From Pseudoalteromonas xiamenensis (GTDB taxonomy: Bacteria > Pseudomonadota > Gammaproteobacteria > Enterobacterales > Alteromonadaceae): DNA of 64,000 nt. The stretch lies in the NCBI RefSeq assembly GCF_030994125.1, contig NZ_CP099917.1:434001-498000 (forward strand), in the 5' to 3' direction. Positions 1-9,276 of the stretch are shown here, in pieces. Position 1 is the stretch's first letter. Every line of letters starts with the position of its first letter. The position numbers were made by a program, and so were the translations under genes. The notes under the pieces were generated by a model, which worked only from the letters and a program-made list of their open reading frames with translations, was not told the DNA's origin and searched no databases.

Positions 1-868
1 GTTGCAACATGGCTAAACTTAACAACATGTTCGTACCAGCTAACGTTTTTGTCTTTTTTACAAACAAGGTAACTGAATTAAGTTGTTCTGAAATTCGCTC
101 ATAGGGCGCGCCTGCCAACGCTGCTTGTTTGATTCTTTGAGTTAAAAACAAACAAAAGGTGTCTACAAGCTCTGTTCTTTTGGCCAGCATAGAATTCAGT
201 TCACTTAATTGCCATGCGGTTACGTCACTATTGGCACAATCATATAACGTTTTGATATTTGATTCTATTTCCTCTTCTTGCCAATCTAGGACAAGAAAAG
301 GTTGCTGCAAAAATAAAGCCTGCCAAGGTTCAATTTCATGCGTATTAAGCTGGTTGCATAACCAGTTAGCACTTTGTTCTGCAACAACTAGTTGCTTAAA
401 GCACCGGCTAGCTATTGTTGCAGGTAGACGTGATACGTCATCGCAGCATAGAATGAGATATCGATTAACATTTGGTTCTTCTAACGTTTTCAATAACGCA
501 TTAGCAGCGGATGACGTCATTGTGTCTGCAAATCGGATAACAACAACTTTATTACCACCTTGCTGCGCAGAATGATAAATAAATTCACCTAGCTCTCGAA
601 TTTGGTCAACGCCAATAGACGAATTTGCTTCACCAATATCCAGTCTGTCTGGATGATTACCCGCCTTTACCAGTAAACAACTTTTGCATGTCCCACAGGC
701 TACCAAGCTACTTGGCATGTCACAAAGCAAACCTGCTGAAAGTGAACTTGCCAGTAAACTTTTTCCAGTGCCTTTTAAGCCATGTAGCATTATCGCATGG
801 TGTAACCGGCCTTGTTGGAAAGTATGATTAAATTGCTGCTGCAGTTGTTCAAGCCAAGGTGCTAACAT
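1..868 (-). CDS. holB: DNA polymerase III delta' subunit (partial, C-terminus off the left edge)
   Basis: Clamp-loader subunit of the replicative polymerase. Translating the minus strand from ATG at 868 gives about 289 residues with no stop before the window edge. Visible are the Walker-A-like HGLKGTGKS, a four-cysteine zinc module (CDMPSS then CGTCKSC), the NALLKTLEEP helix and the ASRC sensor motif typical of HolB. The family is usually about 330 residues, so only the end is missing. The start overlaps the tmk stop by 7 nt, which indicates translational coupling. It is the last visible gene of the leftward fab-pabC-mltG-tmk-holB block. Confidence 0.93.
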   Translation of the reverse strand, partial: MLAPWLEQLQQQFNHTFQQGRLHHAIMLHGLKGTGKSLLASSLSAGLLCDMPSSLVACGTCKSCLLVKAGNHPDRLDIGEANSSIGVDQIRELGEFIYHSAQQGGNKVVVIRFADTMTSSAANALLKTLEEPNVNRYLILCCDDVSRLPATIASRCFKQLVVAEQSANWLCNQLNTHEIEPWQALFLQQPFLVLDWQEEEIESNIKTLYDCANSDVTAWQLSELNSMLAKRTELVDTFCLFLTQRIKQAALAGAPYERISEQLNSVTLFVKKTKTLAGTNMLLSLAMLQ

Positions 869-1488
869 ACCTTGTCCAAAAATTGTGAGAGCGCGTTATG
901 GATATCGTCATGCACTTGCATCATTGTCTGACTTGCATCAATTTTGACTGCAAAATTCGCGTTTTCAACCAATGAAAGGTATTTATCTCTCGTTCGTTCA
1001 AAAAACTCTATAGCCTCTTGTTCAATTCTATCTAGCTCGCCTCGTCCTTTTGCACGGGAAAGCCCTAGACTTGGCTCAATATCCAAATAAAGAACTAAAT
1101 CAGGTGTGAGTCCATTTAGCACAATCGTTGCCAATGCGTCTAAATGTGCCTGCGGCAGTTGACGACCACCACCTTGATAGGCTTGTGACGACCAGTCATG
1201 TCTGTCGGCAAGCACCCATTGACCTTTTGACAGCGCGGGTTTAATCACATTGTGTATCAGTTGTGCACGCGCAGCGTACATAATGAGTAGTTCTGTTTCT
1301 GGTGCAACGCTTTCTTCATGATGACTTTTAACAAGGCTGCGAAGAGATTCCGCAAGCGGTGTACCTCCAGGTTCCCTAACTTTAACAAAGTCGATACCAC
1401 GCGTATTAAGCGCTTGCTCACAAATACCCATAGCGGTTGACTTTCCAGCGCCTTCAAGCCCTTCTATTACAATAAATCTACCCTGCAT
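862..1488 (-). CDS. tmk: Thymidylate kinase
   Basis: Phosphorylates dTMP to dTDP in the cytoplasm. The 208-residue protein has the P-loop GLEGAGKS at residues 10-17, the DR(H/Y) substrate motif in LADRHDWSSQAYQGGGR near residue 93, and a short basic lid (SRAKGRGELDR) like E. coli Tmk. Length is normal for the family. It starts 11 nt inside the end of mltG and overlaps holB at its own end, so the three genes form one coupled transcript. Confidence 0.97.
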   Translation of the reverse strand: MQGRFIVIEGLEGAGKSTAMGICEQALNTRGIDFVKVREPGGTPLAESLRSLVKSHHEESVAPETELLIMYAARAQLIHNVIKPALSKGQWVLADRHDWSSQAYQGGGRQLPQAHLDALATIVLNGLTPDLVLYLDIEPSLGLSRAKGRGELDRIEQEAIEFFERTRDKYLSLVENANFAVKIDASQTMMQVHDDIHNALSQFLDKVC

Positions 1489-2452
1489 GTTTGCTCTTTT
1501 CTAAAAATAATTTAACCGCTTTATTATGTTCTTCAAGCGTTGTCGAAAACGTATGTCCACCTTCTCCATCCGCAACAAAATAATAATAATTTGTTTGCCT
1601 AGGATTTAATGCCGCAGTAACCGCCCCAGCTGATGGCATTGCGATTGGTGTCGGTGGCAACCCATCAATTCGATAAGTGTTATAGGGTGTCTTTTCTTTC
1701 AAATGTGCACGAGTGATATCGCCGTTGAAACGCTCACCTAATCCGTAGATCACGGTTGGGTCGGTTTGCAAACGCATGCCCTTACGTAGCCGATTGACAA
1801 AAACCGATGCCACTGTCGCTCGTTCGTCAGCCACCGCTGTTTCTTTCTCAATGATTGAAGCCAATATTAATGCTTCATAGGGCGTTGCGAGTGGCAAGTC
1901 ATCCATTTTATTCGCCCAAGTGGTTTTGAGCAACTTATCCATCTGCTGATGTGCCCTTTTAGCAAGATCAGTCGCCTTAGTGTAAGCAACATAGTGATAA
2001 GTTTCAGGTAACAACCACCCTTCATATTCCAATGCGCTTTCATCTGGATTAAAGTCAAATTCTAAATATGGCGAACTTTTCATCTTGTGTAAAACTTGAG
2101 AAAAGGTTTCTCCCTCAATGATGGTGAAACTAAATTGTTTTTGCTTACCCTTCAAAATCCGATTGTACGCCTCAAAAACAGGCATAGATGAAAATTCGTA
2201 TACGCCTTTTTGCATCCCACCTTCCAAAGGAAAAAGCTTGAAAAACGCACGATATCGCCAACATTGCTGTATCCAACCCAACTTTTCCCAACGTTCGCAC
2301 ACTGATAATGCACCTTGGCCTGCGTGCACTTCGAATAATGCACCTTGAGGGACCTTAAGTTGCTCCGTTTTTACGGTGTTAATCATGAGGCAAAGATAGA
2401 GTACCGTCGAGACAACACCGCAAACGACAGCGAGTAGAATCTTTTTAGTCAT
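1478..2452 (-). CDS. mltG: Endolytic murein transglycosylase MltG (YceG-like)
   Basis: Inner-membrane lytic transglycosylase that cuts nascent glycan strands and helps set their length. Start chosen at the ATG giving MTKKILLAVV (324 aa), 8 nt inside the pabC end; a TTG or ATG slightly upstream would only prefix MHWNMGC. One N-terminal membrane segment (about residues 4-24) is followed by a LysM-like stretch and the YceG domain. The catalytic Glu lies in ASIIEKETAVADER, followed by the conserved NRL..GM.LQTDPTVIYG. Order pabC-mltG-tmk-holB is the standard gammaproteobacterial one. Confidence 0.93.
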   Translation of the reverse strand: MTKKILLAVVCGVVSTVLYLCLMINTVKTEQLKVPQGALFEVHAGQGALSVCERWEKLGWIQQCWRYRAFFKLFPLEGGMQKGVYEFSSMPVFEAYNRILKGKQKQFSFTIIEGETFSQVLHKMKSSPYLEFDFNPDESALEYEGWLLPETYHYVAYTKATDLAKRAHQQMDKLLKTTWANKMDDLPLATPYEALILASIIEKETAVADERATVASVFVNRLRKGMRLQTDPTVIYGLGERFNGDITRAHLKEKTPYNTYRIDGLPPTPIAMPSAGAVTAALNPRQTNYYYFVADGEGGHTFSTTLEEHNKAVKLFLEKSKHAG

Positions 2453-3221
2453 ACAACCCATGTTCCAGTGCAAATCGGGTTACGATGTTTTTATCCCACA
2501 CTTTGTGCTGAATAACATACACAGGTACAACCCCCATTAAACTGTTGCACACAAATACCGCATCCGCATTCAATAGTACCTCATGCGTGATTCTAGCCTC
2601 GGAAATATCCATTTTACTTTTTAGGGATTGCAAGTAAACGCCCTTGATACCACACAAATCGAGTGCGGAGGTGAAGACACGGCTACCCTTTATCCAAATT
2701 AAATTGCCTATGCTTGTTTCAACGACCATACCGTTGTTATCACAGACAACAACATCATCAAAAGGCAATAGATCAAGCTCCTGTTTTACAAAAACTTGCT
2801 CTAATCGATTTAAGGTTTTTAAACCTGCAAGGAGGGGTTGAGGAGCAAGTTTGACACTACTAATCCCAAGTTTCAAACCGCTATCACGAAGCGACAAATA
2901 GTGTTCAGGAAAAGGCAGTAACTGCATTAATAGATGAGGATTAGCATGCGCAGGCAAACTGTAGCCTCGACCACCACTGCCACGTGTGACCATAATTTTC
3001 AACACACCAAGCGGTGTACCTGCGATTAATCTCTGAACTTCGGGTTCTATCAACGAGAAATCTAATGTAGGGAAAAACAAGCGCGCTGCACATTCGTCGA
3101 GTCTTGCTTTATGCAAAGGCCAATCAATCACGGCGTCAAATTCAATTTTTGCTGTTGTAAAAAAACCATCGCCGTAGGCAAGGCCTCTGTCTGCCGCAGA
3201 GACGCTCGATACAATTTGCAT
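2445..3221 (-). CDS. pabC: Aminodeoxychorismate lyase
   Basis: PLP-dependent fold-type IV enzyme that converts 4-amino-4-deoxychorismate to p-aminobenzoate and pyruvate for folate synthesis. 258 aa; the PLP lysine is K135 in LAGLKTLNRLEQV, and the ETSIGNLIWIK strand that closes the cofactor site is present, as is the N-terminal DRGLAYGDGFF. It sits just downstream of a hairpin after fabF, so it is expressed by read-through or from its own promoter. Branched-chain aminotransferase is the only serious alternative in this fold, but size and context favour PabC. Confidence 0.92.
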   Translation of the reverse strand: MQIVSSVSAADRGLAYGDGFFTTAKIEFDAVIDWPLHKARLDECAARLFFPTLDFSLIEPEVQRLIAGTPLGVLKIMVTRGSGGRGYSLPAHANPHLLMQLLPFPEHYLSLRDSGLKLGISSVKLAPQPLLAGLKTLNRLEQVFVKQELDLLPFDDVVVCDNNGMVVETSIGNLIWIKGSRVFTSALDLCGIKGVYLQSLKSKMDISEARITHEVLLNADAVFVCNSLMGVVPVYVIQHKVWDKNIVTRFALEHGLYD

Positions 3222-3236
3222 TCGTTCGCTCTCAAT

Positions 3237-3262
3237 AAAAAAGCCCGGCTATGCCAGGCTTT
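3237..3262 (-). terminator. Hairpin terminator after fabF
   Basis: On the minus strand, an AAGCC-T-GGC / GCC-G-GGCTT stem with one mismatch and a 3-nt loop is followed by a run of T, 25 nt after the fabF stop. It lies between fabF and pabC and probably lowers transcription of the downstream genes rather than fully stopping it. Confidence 0.7.
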
Positions 3263-3286
3263 TGATTTACATAGTCTTGTGACTAA

Positions 3287-4525
3287 CTATACACGTTTAA
3301 ACAGTAACGAACCATTTGTTCCGCCAAATCCAAACGAGTTACATAGCGCATACTCAAGTTTAGCATCACGTGCTGTATGTGGTACGTAGTCTAGGTCACA
3401 GCCCACATCAGGATTATCCAAGTTAATTGTCGGTGTAACTTTTTGTTCTTGTAACGACAAAATAGTGATAATCGATTCAACTGAACCCGCTGCACCAAGT
3501 AAGTGGCCCATCATTGATTTTGATGAACTCACCATGACAGATTTAGCTGCGTCTTTGAAAATAGACTTCACCGCTTGTGTTTCAGCTTTATCACCCGCGT
3601 GAGTTGAAGTACCGTGGGCATTGATATACCCCACTGCTTCTGCATTGACTTGAGCATCGTTTAACGCATTTTCCATCGCAAGCGCTGCGCCCGAGCCATC
3701 TTCCGGTGGAGAGGTCATGTGGAATGCATCCCCACTCATACCGAAACCAACCAGTTCTGCGTAAATCTTCGCACCACGCGCTCTAGCGTGTTCATATTCT
3801 TCAAGCATGATAACGCCAGCGCCGTCTGCAAGGACGAAACCATCGCGGTCTTTATCCCATGGGCGAGATGCAGCTTGCGGGTCATCATTGCGAGAAGAAA
3901 GTGCTCTTGCCGCACAAAAGCCACCCATACCGATTGGTGTAGACGCTTTTTCTGCGCCACCTGCAAGCATGGCATCTGCGTCACCGTACGCAATCATACG
4001 TGCAGCGTGACCGATATTGTGCAGGCCTGTTGTACACGCCGTTACAATAGAAATATTCGGACCACGAAGGCCATGCATGATAGAAAGGTGACCTGAAATC
4101 ATATTAATAATGGTGGATGGCACGTAAAACGGCGATAACTTTCGAGGTCCGCTGTTAAGTAACTTAACATGGTTATCTTCAATAAGCGTTAAACCGCCAA
4201 TGCCTGAACCTACCGCAACTCCAACACGGTGCGCGTTAGATTCGTTAATTTCTAGTCCAGAATCTTTAAGAGCTTGACCACCTGCAGCAACACCGTACTG
4301 GATGAACAAGTCCATTTTCTTGGCTTCTTTTGCTGGAATGTAATCAGTTACATCAAAGTGATTGATTAAGCCCGCAAATTTAGTGCTGAAATTGGTAGTA
4401 TCGAAATGTGTAATATTCGAGATGCCGCTACGGCCCTCTAACAAACCCTGCCAGGTAGAAGCTACATCATTACCTAGCGGCGTCAACATACCTAAGCCTG
4501 TTACTACGACTCGACGTTTAGCCAC
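3287..4525 (-). CDS. fabF: 3-oxoacyl-[ACP] synthase II (KAS II)
   Basis: Elongating condensing enzyme of type II fatty acid synthesis. The GTG start at 4525 (giving [10 protein letters not shown], 412 aa) is chosen because a strong Shine-Dalgarno GGAGG lies 5 nt upstream and the N-terminus then matches other FabF proteins. An in-frame TTG four codons upstream sits at the edge of that site and is rejected. The Cys-His-His triad is visible: C164 in VTACTTG, H304 in NAHGTST, H341 in [11 protein letters not shown]. Downstream of acpP in the fab block. Confidence 0.96.
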   Translation of the reverse strand: MAKRRVVVTGLGMLTPLGNDVASTWQGLLEGRSGISNITHFDTTNFSTKFAGLINHFDVTDYIPAKEAKKMDLFIQYGVAAGGQALKDSGLEINESNAHRVGVAVGSGIGGLTLIEDNHVKLLNSGPRKLSPFYVPSTIINMISGHLSIMHGLRGPNISIVTACTTGLHNIGHAARMIAYGDADAMLAGGAEKASTPIGMGGFCAARALSSRNDDPQAASRPWDKDRDGFVLADGAGVIMLEEYEHARARGAKIYAELVGFGMSGDAFHMTSPPEDGSGAALAMENALNDAQVNAEAVGYINAHGTSTHAGDKAETQAVKSIFKDAAKSVMVSSSKSMMGHLLGAAGSVESIITILSLQEQKVTPTINLDNPDVGCDLDYVPHTARDAKLEYALCNSFGFGGTNGSLLFKRV

Positions 4526-4573
4526 GGTATCCTCCAAAACGGAATTCTGAATTTTTTGAGGGGAATAGATAGA

Positions 4574-4599
4574 TTAAGGGCAGCGTACGCTGCCCTTAA
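4574..4599 (-). terminator. Perfect 26-bp palindrome between acpP and fabF (attenuator-like)
   Basis: TTAAGGGCAGCGT is followed directly by its exact reverse complement, with no spacer. It lies 12 nt after the acpP stop. There is no T-run right after it on the minus strand, so it is not a classical terminator. It could be a stabilising 3' stem or processing site that keeps acpP mRNA more abundant than fabF mRNA. Confidence 0.55.
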
Positions 4600-4610
4600 T
4601 GATACGTTGC

Positions 4611-4847
4611 TTACTCAGCGTGAGCAGTTACGTAATCGATCGCTGCTTGAACAGTAGTGATTTTCTCTGCTTCTTCATCAGGGATCTCAGTGTCAAACTC
4701 TTCCTCTAGCGCCATTACTAGCTCAACTGTGTCAAGAGAGTCTGCACCTAAATCGTCAACGAAAGACGCTTCGTTTTTAACTTCTTCTTCTTTAACACCT
4801 AGTTGTTCAATGATGATTTTCTTTACGCGTTCTTGGATGTCGCTCAT
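4611..4847 (-). CDS. acpP: Acyl carrier protein
   Basis: Small acidic carrier whose phosphopantetheine arm holds growing acyl chains. 78 aa, with the attachment serine S37 in [12 protein letters not shown] and the following acidic recognition helix. Size and sequence are very close to E. coli AcpP. It is followed by a perfect palindrome and preceded by a 219-nt gap after fabG, so it probably also has its own promoter, as expected for one of the most abundant proteins in the cell. Confidence 0.98.
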   Translation of the reverse strand: MSDIQERVKKIIIEQLGVKEEEVKNEASFVDDLGADSLDTVELVMALEEEFDTEIPDEEAEKITTVQAAIDYVTAHAE

Positions 4848-5066
4848 TCTTCTTTCCTTTATTTAAACGCAATGCGTTATTTTCAGATTGCGGCGTAGTT
4901 TACGGCGCATATTTCTGTGATTCAACTATTTGAGCAGACTTTTTTGTCTGGTCAAACCTCTGAGGCCCAAATTCACTCTTTTATCGCTCATTTTAGGTGC
5001 GATTTCAAGTATGTTTACGGCAAGATCACAAAAAATTCAATTAAAATATTGTACGAAGACAAGGCC

Positions 5067-5813
5067 TTAAACCATGTACATCGCACCATTTACATGCAAA
5101 GTTTCGCCTGAAACATAGCCTGCTGCATCAGAGGCCAAGTAAACCACTGCCGCTGCAATTTCACTTGGCTGACCTAAACGTCCTGCAGGCACGTTCGCGA
5201 GCGTTGCCGCTTTTTGTTCCTCAGTTAACTCATCTGTCATGTCAGTTTGGATAAAACCAGGAGCAATAACGTTAACTGTTATGCCACGTGATGCCACTTC
5301 GCGAGCTAGTGATTTAGAAAAACCAATTACACCCGCTTTAGCAGCAGCGTAGTTTGCTTGGCCGGCATTCCCCATTGTTCCAACAACGGAGCCGATATTA
5401 ATAATACGGCCATTTCTTTTCTTCATCATTGGGCGAAGTACAGCTTTTGACAAACGGTAAATTGAAGAAAGATTGGTAGTAATAATGTCATCCCATTCTT
5501 CATCTTTCATACGCATTAAAAGATTATCGCGCGTGATGCCCGCATTATTAACCAAGATATCTACGTCGCCTACTTCGGCTTTTACGGCTTCAAGTAATGA
5601 CTCAATAGACGCTGCTTCAGAAACGTTTAAAACGAAACCTTTTCCGTTATCACCAAGATATTCAGAAATTTTCGCTGCACCTGATTCACTTGTCGCAGTG
5701 CCTGCAACTATCGCGCCTTGCGCAACTAACGCTTGAGCAATTGCTTTACCAATACCACGACTCGCACCTGTTACTAGCGCGACTTTACCTTCTAAAGAAA
5801 ATAATTGATTCAT
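5067..5813 (-). CDS. fabG: 3-oxoacyl-[ACP] reductase
   Basis: NADPH-dependent short-chain dehydrogenase that performs the first reduction of each elongation cycle. ATG at 5813 (MNQLFSLEGK, 248 aa) is preferred over the GTG two codons upstream because AGAGAG lies 5 nt before it. Rossmann motif GASRGIG near residues 16-22, NNAG motif, catalytic S142, Y155 and K159. It lies 13 nt after fabD. Close to E. coli FabG along the whole length. Confidence 0.97.
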   Translation of the reverse strand: MNQLFSLEGKVALVTGASRGIGKAIAQALVAQGAIVAGTATSESGAAKISEYLGDNGKGFVLNVSEAASIESLLEAVKAEVGDVDILVNNAGITRDNLLMRMKDEEWDDIITTNLSSIYRLSKAVLRPMMKKRNGRIINIGSVVGTMGNAGQANYAAAKAGVIGFSKSLAREVASRGITVNVIAPGFIQTDMTDELTEEQKAATLANVPAGRLGQPSEIAAAVVYLASDAAGYVSGETLHVNGAMYMV

Positions 5814-5826
5814 TGTCACTCTCTAT

Positions 5827-6753
5827 TTATTTAGCCGCTACGATGGTGTCTGGGGTATTCACCGACTCACACGCAAGCGCTTTATCAATGCGTTTCACAA
5901 GACCTGAAATTACTTTGCCCGGACCAAATTCATATGACTGATTGATTCCTTGACTTGCAATTTGCTGAACAGTTTCAGTCCAGCGTACTGGGCTGTATAG
6001 TTGACGAATAAGTGCCTCTTTTATTGCAGCAGCATCCGTTTCGACTTTAACGTCAACGTTATTAATTACGTCAAACGCTGGTGTCTTGAACTCAATACTA
6101 GAAAATAATGCTGAGAGCTTTTCCGCTGCAGGCTTCATCAATTCACAATGAGAGGGCACGCTAACTGGCAATGGGAGTGCACGCTTAGCACCTGCTGCTT
6201 TACACGCTTCAGATGCACGCTCCACCGCATCTTTGTGACCAGCAATAACAACCTGGCCTGGAGAATTATAGTTAACAGGTGAAACAACTTGACCTGCAGC
6301 GCTCTCAGCGCATGCTTTCGCAATCGCTTCATCTTCAAGACCGATAATTGCTGCCATCGAGCCTGTACCAGCAGGAACCGCTTCTTGCATGAACTCACCA
6401 CGTTTTTCAACTAAACGGACAGCATCTTGCAATGAAAGCACGCCAGCACACACGAGTGCCGAATATTCACCTAAACTATGACCCGCCATAACAACATCCG
6501 CGTCAGCGTTGTGCTCGCGCCACGCACGATAAATGGCAACACTCGCTGTTAAAAGTGCTGGTTGTGTACGATGTGTTTGATTAAGTTCTGTTTCAGGACC
6601 TGTTAGCACTAGCGAAGTTAGGTCATATCCTAACGCGTCAGATGCTTCTTTAAAGGTTGTTTGAACAATTGAATTCGTTTCTAGAAGTTCAGCTAACATA
6701 CCCACAGCTTGTGAGCCCTGACCTGGAAACATGAGTGCGATTTTTTGTGACAT
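5827..6753 (-). CDS. fabD: Malonyl-CoA:ACP transacylase
   Basis: Loads malonyl groups onto ACP. 308 aa with the N-terminal PGQGSQ loop, active-site S93 in GHSLGEYSALV and catalytic H202 in SVPSHCELM. It directly follows plsX with a 46-nt gap that contains no gene. In most gammaproteobacteria fabH sits in this gap. Confidence 0.97.
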   Translation of the reverse strand: MSQKIALMFPGQGSQAVGMLAELLETNSIVQTTFKEASDALGYDLTSLVLTGPETELNQTHRTQPALLTASVAIYRAWREHNADADVVMAGHSLGEYSALVCAGVLSLQDAVRLVEKRGEFMQEAVPAGTGSMAAIIGLEDEAIAKACAESAAGQVVSPVNYNSPGQVVIAGHKDAVERASEACKAAGAKRALPLPVSVPSHCELMKPAAEKLSALFSSIEFKTPAFDVINNVDVKVETDAAAIKEALIRQLYSPVRWTETVQQIASQGINQSYEFGPGKVISGLVKRIDKALACESVNTPDTIVAAK

Positions 6754-6799
6754 AATCTGCTCTTATTAGTTTAACTCGTTGCAGTCCAGTCACTTTCGC

Positions 6800-7852
6800 T
6801 TATTCGATTTTTGAACTGGACGGCAAAACAGCAGCAGCGTTAATTTGTTCAAACACTGCTTGAATCTTTTCGGGAATTTGCCTTTCGACTTCTCGAGCGG
6901 CTTCCTCAATCGCCGCTAAAAACGCCTTGTTCGAAGCATTTCCATGGCTTTTTACCACAATACCGCGCAATCCTACCAGACTTGCACCGTTATACTGGTC
7001 GGGGTTCACCCTTTTATACATCTTTTTTATAACGGGTCGGAGCAAAAAGGCCAACGCTTTATAAAAAACATGCTTTTTAAGCGCTTTAGTGAACTTATGC
7101 ATAATAAGTTTTGCAATGCCTTCGCACGTTTTGAGCGCGACATTTCCAACAAAGCCATCACACACAATAACATGAGCTTTGCCAGTAAAGATGTCACTGC
7201 CCTCACTGTATCCAATGTAATTGAGTTGATTGCACTTACGCATTAATTCAGCCGCTTGTTTAATTCCTTCATGGCCTTTTATGTCTTCAGAGCCAATATT
7301 CAACAAGCTAACTCGCGGTCTTTCTATACCCAAGCGCTGACTTGCTACAACAGAGCCCATCACGCCAAATTGAAACAATGTCTGAGGTTCGCAATAAACG
7401 TTTGCGCCTAAATCCAGTAAATAAACAGGATCTTTCGTTTCCGTAGGCACAGCAGAAATAAGTGCAGGTCGTTTTACACCAGGTAATACTTTCAAAACAT
7501 GTGTAGCAATTAGAAACAAGGCACCTGTATTGCCGGAGCTAACACACGCCTGAGCTTCTCCCGACTTGACAAGATCAAGTGCTATCCGCATCGACGCGTC
7601 TTTTTTACGACGTAAAGCTTGAGCAGGTTCGCAGCTGTTCGTGACAACTTCATTGCAATGTTTGATTTTCAAACGGGGATGATGCAGAGAATCGAGCTTC
7701 TCGAGCCCTTCAGATATGACTTGGTGATTGCCACAGAGAATTAAAGAGAGATGTGGGTTTTGATTTACCGCTTTTACAGCAGCAGGAATAGATGAACGGG
7801 GGCCGTAATCGCCCCCCATCATATCTAACGCGATGGTTAGATGAGTAAGCAT
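6800..7852 (-). CDS. plsX: Phosphate acyltransferase PlsX
   Basis: Makes acyl-phosphate from acyl-ACP for phospholipid synthesis, linking the fatty acid and glycerolipid pathways. 350 aa; N-terminal [14 protein letters not shown], the SSGNTGA loop and the ICDGFVGNV-like segment ([14 protein letters not shown]) are all present. It starts 11 nt after the rpmF stop, keeping the classical rpmF-plsX-fab coupling of ribosome and lipid synthesis. Confidence 0.96.
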   Translation of the reverse strand: MLTHLTIALDMMGGDYGPRSSIPAAVKAVNQNPHLSLILCGNHQVISEGLEKLDSLHHPRLKIKHCNEVVTNSCEPAQALRRKKDASMRIALDLVKSGEAQACVSSGNTGALFLIATHVLKVLPGVKRPALISAVPTETKDPVYLLDLGANVYCEPQTLFQFGVMGSVVASQRLGIERPRVSLLNIGSEDIKGHEGIKQAAELMRKCNQLNYIGYSEGSDIFTGKAHVIVCDGFVGNVALKTCEGIAKLIMHKFTKALKKHVFYKALAFLLRPVIKKMYKRVNPDQYNGASLVGLRGIVVKSHGNASNKAFLAAIEEAAREVERQIPEKIQAVFEQINAAAVLPSSSKIE

Positions 7853-7863
7853 AAAATAATCTC

Positions 7864-8034
7864 TTATTTAGAAATTACTTTTTCGCCTTTGTAGTAACCG
7901 TCAGCAGTTACGTGGTGACGACGATGCGTTTCACCAGAAACTTGATCAACTGTTAACGCTGGACCAGTTAGAGCATCGTGTGAACGACGCATGCCACGTC
8001 TTGCACGAGACTTTTTATTTTGTTGTACCGCCAT
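7864..8034 (-). CDS. rpmF: 50S ribosomal protein L32
   Basis: 56-residue basic ribosomal protein found by translating the minus strand between yceD and plsX; it is shorter than usual ORF cut-offs. It begins [20 protein letters not shown], the L32 signature, and ends [11 protein letters not shown]. It has none of the zinc-binding cysteine pairs seen in some L32 proteins, like the E. coli form. It lies 10 nt after yceD and 11 nt before plsX, so it is co-transcribed with both. Confidence 0.97.
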   Translation of the reverse strand: MAVQQNKKSRARRGMRRSHDALTGPALTVDQVSGETHRRHHVTADGYYKGEKVISK

Positions 8035-8044
8035 TAGCCTTCTC

Positions 8045-8569
8045 CTAAGAATCTTTCTTAAGTTGTTTCAATATCTCAAATGGATTTGGTTTGCTATCTT
8101 CCTCGTCGATTTCACCAAAGCGCGTAGGCTTATCGGAGAACGAACAAGAAGCTTCGTCATGCATAGGTACTATTGGAATAGAGAGAATCAATTCATCTTC
8201 AATCAATTGACGAAGATTAATTTCTCCATGTTCGTCCAGTTCCACAACATCGTAGCTTTCAGGAAGATCATCCGACTCTGCACCCAAACCGACTGGCGTA
8301 TAAGCAAAGTCTTGTTCCAAATCCAACCCTAACTCCCCATTACATCTTTGACAGGTCACGTGGACTTTCGCAGAAAAATTTCCGCGAATGACCGCTAGGC
8401 CTTGTTCGTCAAATTCGAAACGGACAGTTACCGCTATTTCACCTGCTTCATCCAACACAACTTGCTCTAAACGAGAAAGTTCTTCGAGCATTACTACGCC
8501 TTCGTAATCACTTCGGCGCTGCGCTGCCCTGCTGGGATCAAGCGTGATGGGAATTTTCACCTTTTGCAT
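8045..8569 (-). CDS. yceD: 23S rRNA accumulation protein YceD (DUF177)
   Basis: 174-residue DUF177 protein required for normal 23S rRNA levels in E. coli. Visible are the N-terminal KVPI-type start ([17 protein letters not shown]), the CQRCNGELG cysteine pair in the middle and the conserved acidic [19 protein letters not shown] segment. It is the first gene of the leftward yceD-rpmF-plsX transcript and diverges from maf. Confidence 0.94.
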   Translation of the reverse strand: MQKVKIPITLDPSRAAQRRSDYEGVVMLEELSRLEQVVLDEAGEIAVTVRFEFDEQGLAVIRGNFSAKVHVTCQRCNGELGLDLEQDFAYTPVGLGAESDDLPESYDVVELDEHGEINLRQLIEDELILSIPIVPMHDEASCSFSDKPTRFGEIDEEDSKPNPFEILKQLKKDS

Positions 8570-8688
8570 AGGGGCTGCATCATATAGATAGTTAGCATGT
8601 TAGTCAAAATAAAAATGTACTTTTCCTTTGTTTTAAGCGGATTGCCGCTCTATCCTATCGGAAAAATCATTTCGACTAGGTTGTAGGT

Positions 8689-9276
8689 ATGAAAACCGAG
8701 CTTATTTTAGCCTCAAGTTCGCCTTTTAGGCAGTCTATTTTGCAAAAATTTTCATTAAATTTTCATTCTTTTTCACCGGATATCGACGAGTCACCACTTA
8801 ACGATGAAACGCCTGAACAATTAGTGTTCAGATTGAGTGAATTGAAAGCAAAATCAGCAAAAGAACGCTATGAGTCAGGTTTAGCTATCGGGTCTGATCA
8901 AGTGGCTGTGTTTAATGGGCAAATACTAGGCAAACCACATAACAAAGAAAACGCGGTAAAGCAGCTAATGCTTTTCAGTGGTCAAAAAGTCACTTTTCTG
9001 ACTGGTTTATCTGTTTACGACATTTCAACCGATACCGCAAAAACATTGGTTGAACCGTTTCATGTCCATTTTAGGTCTCTTTCATTAGAGGAAATATCTG
9101 CTTATCTAGACAAAGAAACGCCTTATCAATGTGCGGGCAGTTTTAAAAGTGAAGGGTTGGGGATCTGTTTGTTCGAAAAACTAGAAGGAGATGACCCAAA
9201 TTCTTTGGTCGGTCTCCCTCTAATTCGACTATTTTCTCTATTACGCGAGTTTGGTCTCGATGTACTCAAGCCCTAA
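8689..9276 (+). CDS. yceF: Maf-family nucleotide pyrophosphatase (YceF-like)
   Basis: House-cleaning pyrophosphatase; the E. coli YceF branch acts on m7GTP. 195 aa, with the Maf N-terminal signature LASSSPFRQSIL, IGSDQV, and a typical C-terminal GLPLIRLFSLL. It is divergent from yceD, as in E. coli. Its last 36 nt overlap the end of the convergent HAD phosphatase gene on the other strand. The substrate assignment rests on gene context. Confidence 0.92.
   Translation: MKTELILASSSPFRQSILQKFSLNFHSFSPDIDESPLNDETPEQLVFRLSELKAKSAKERYESGLAIGSDQVAVFNGQILGKPHNKENAVKQLMLFSGQKVTFLTGLSVYDISTDTAKTLVEPFHVHFRSLSLEEISAYLDKETPYQCAGSFKSEGLGICLFEKLEGDDPNSLVGLPLIRLFSLLREFGLDVLKP

Noticed and set aside
159-575. 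Rightward ORF at the left edge
   Set aside because: It is the antisense of holB, whose minus-strand frame carries clear clamp-loader motifs through the same bases.
4526-4537. TTG start for fabF four codons upstream
   Set aside because: The Shine-Dalgarno GGAGG lies between this TTG and the GTG at 4525 and is well placed for the GTG only.
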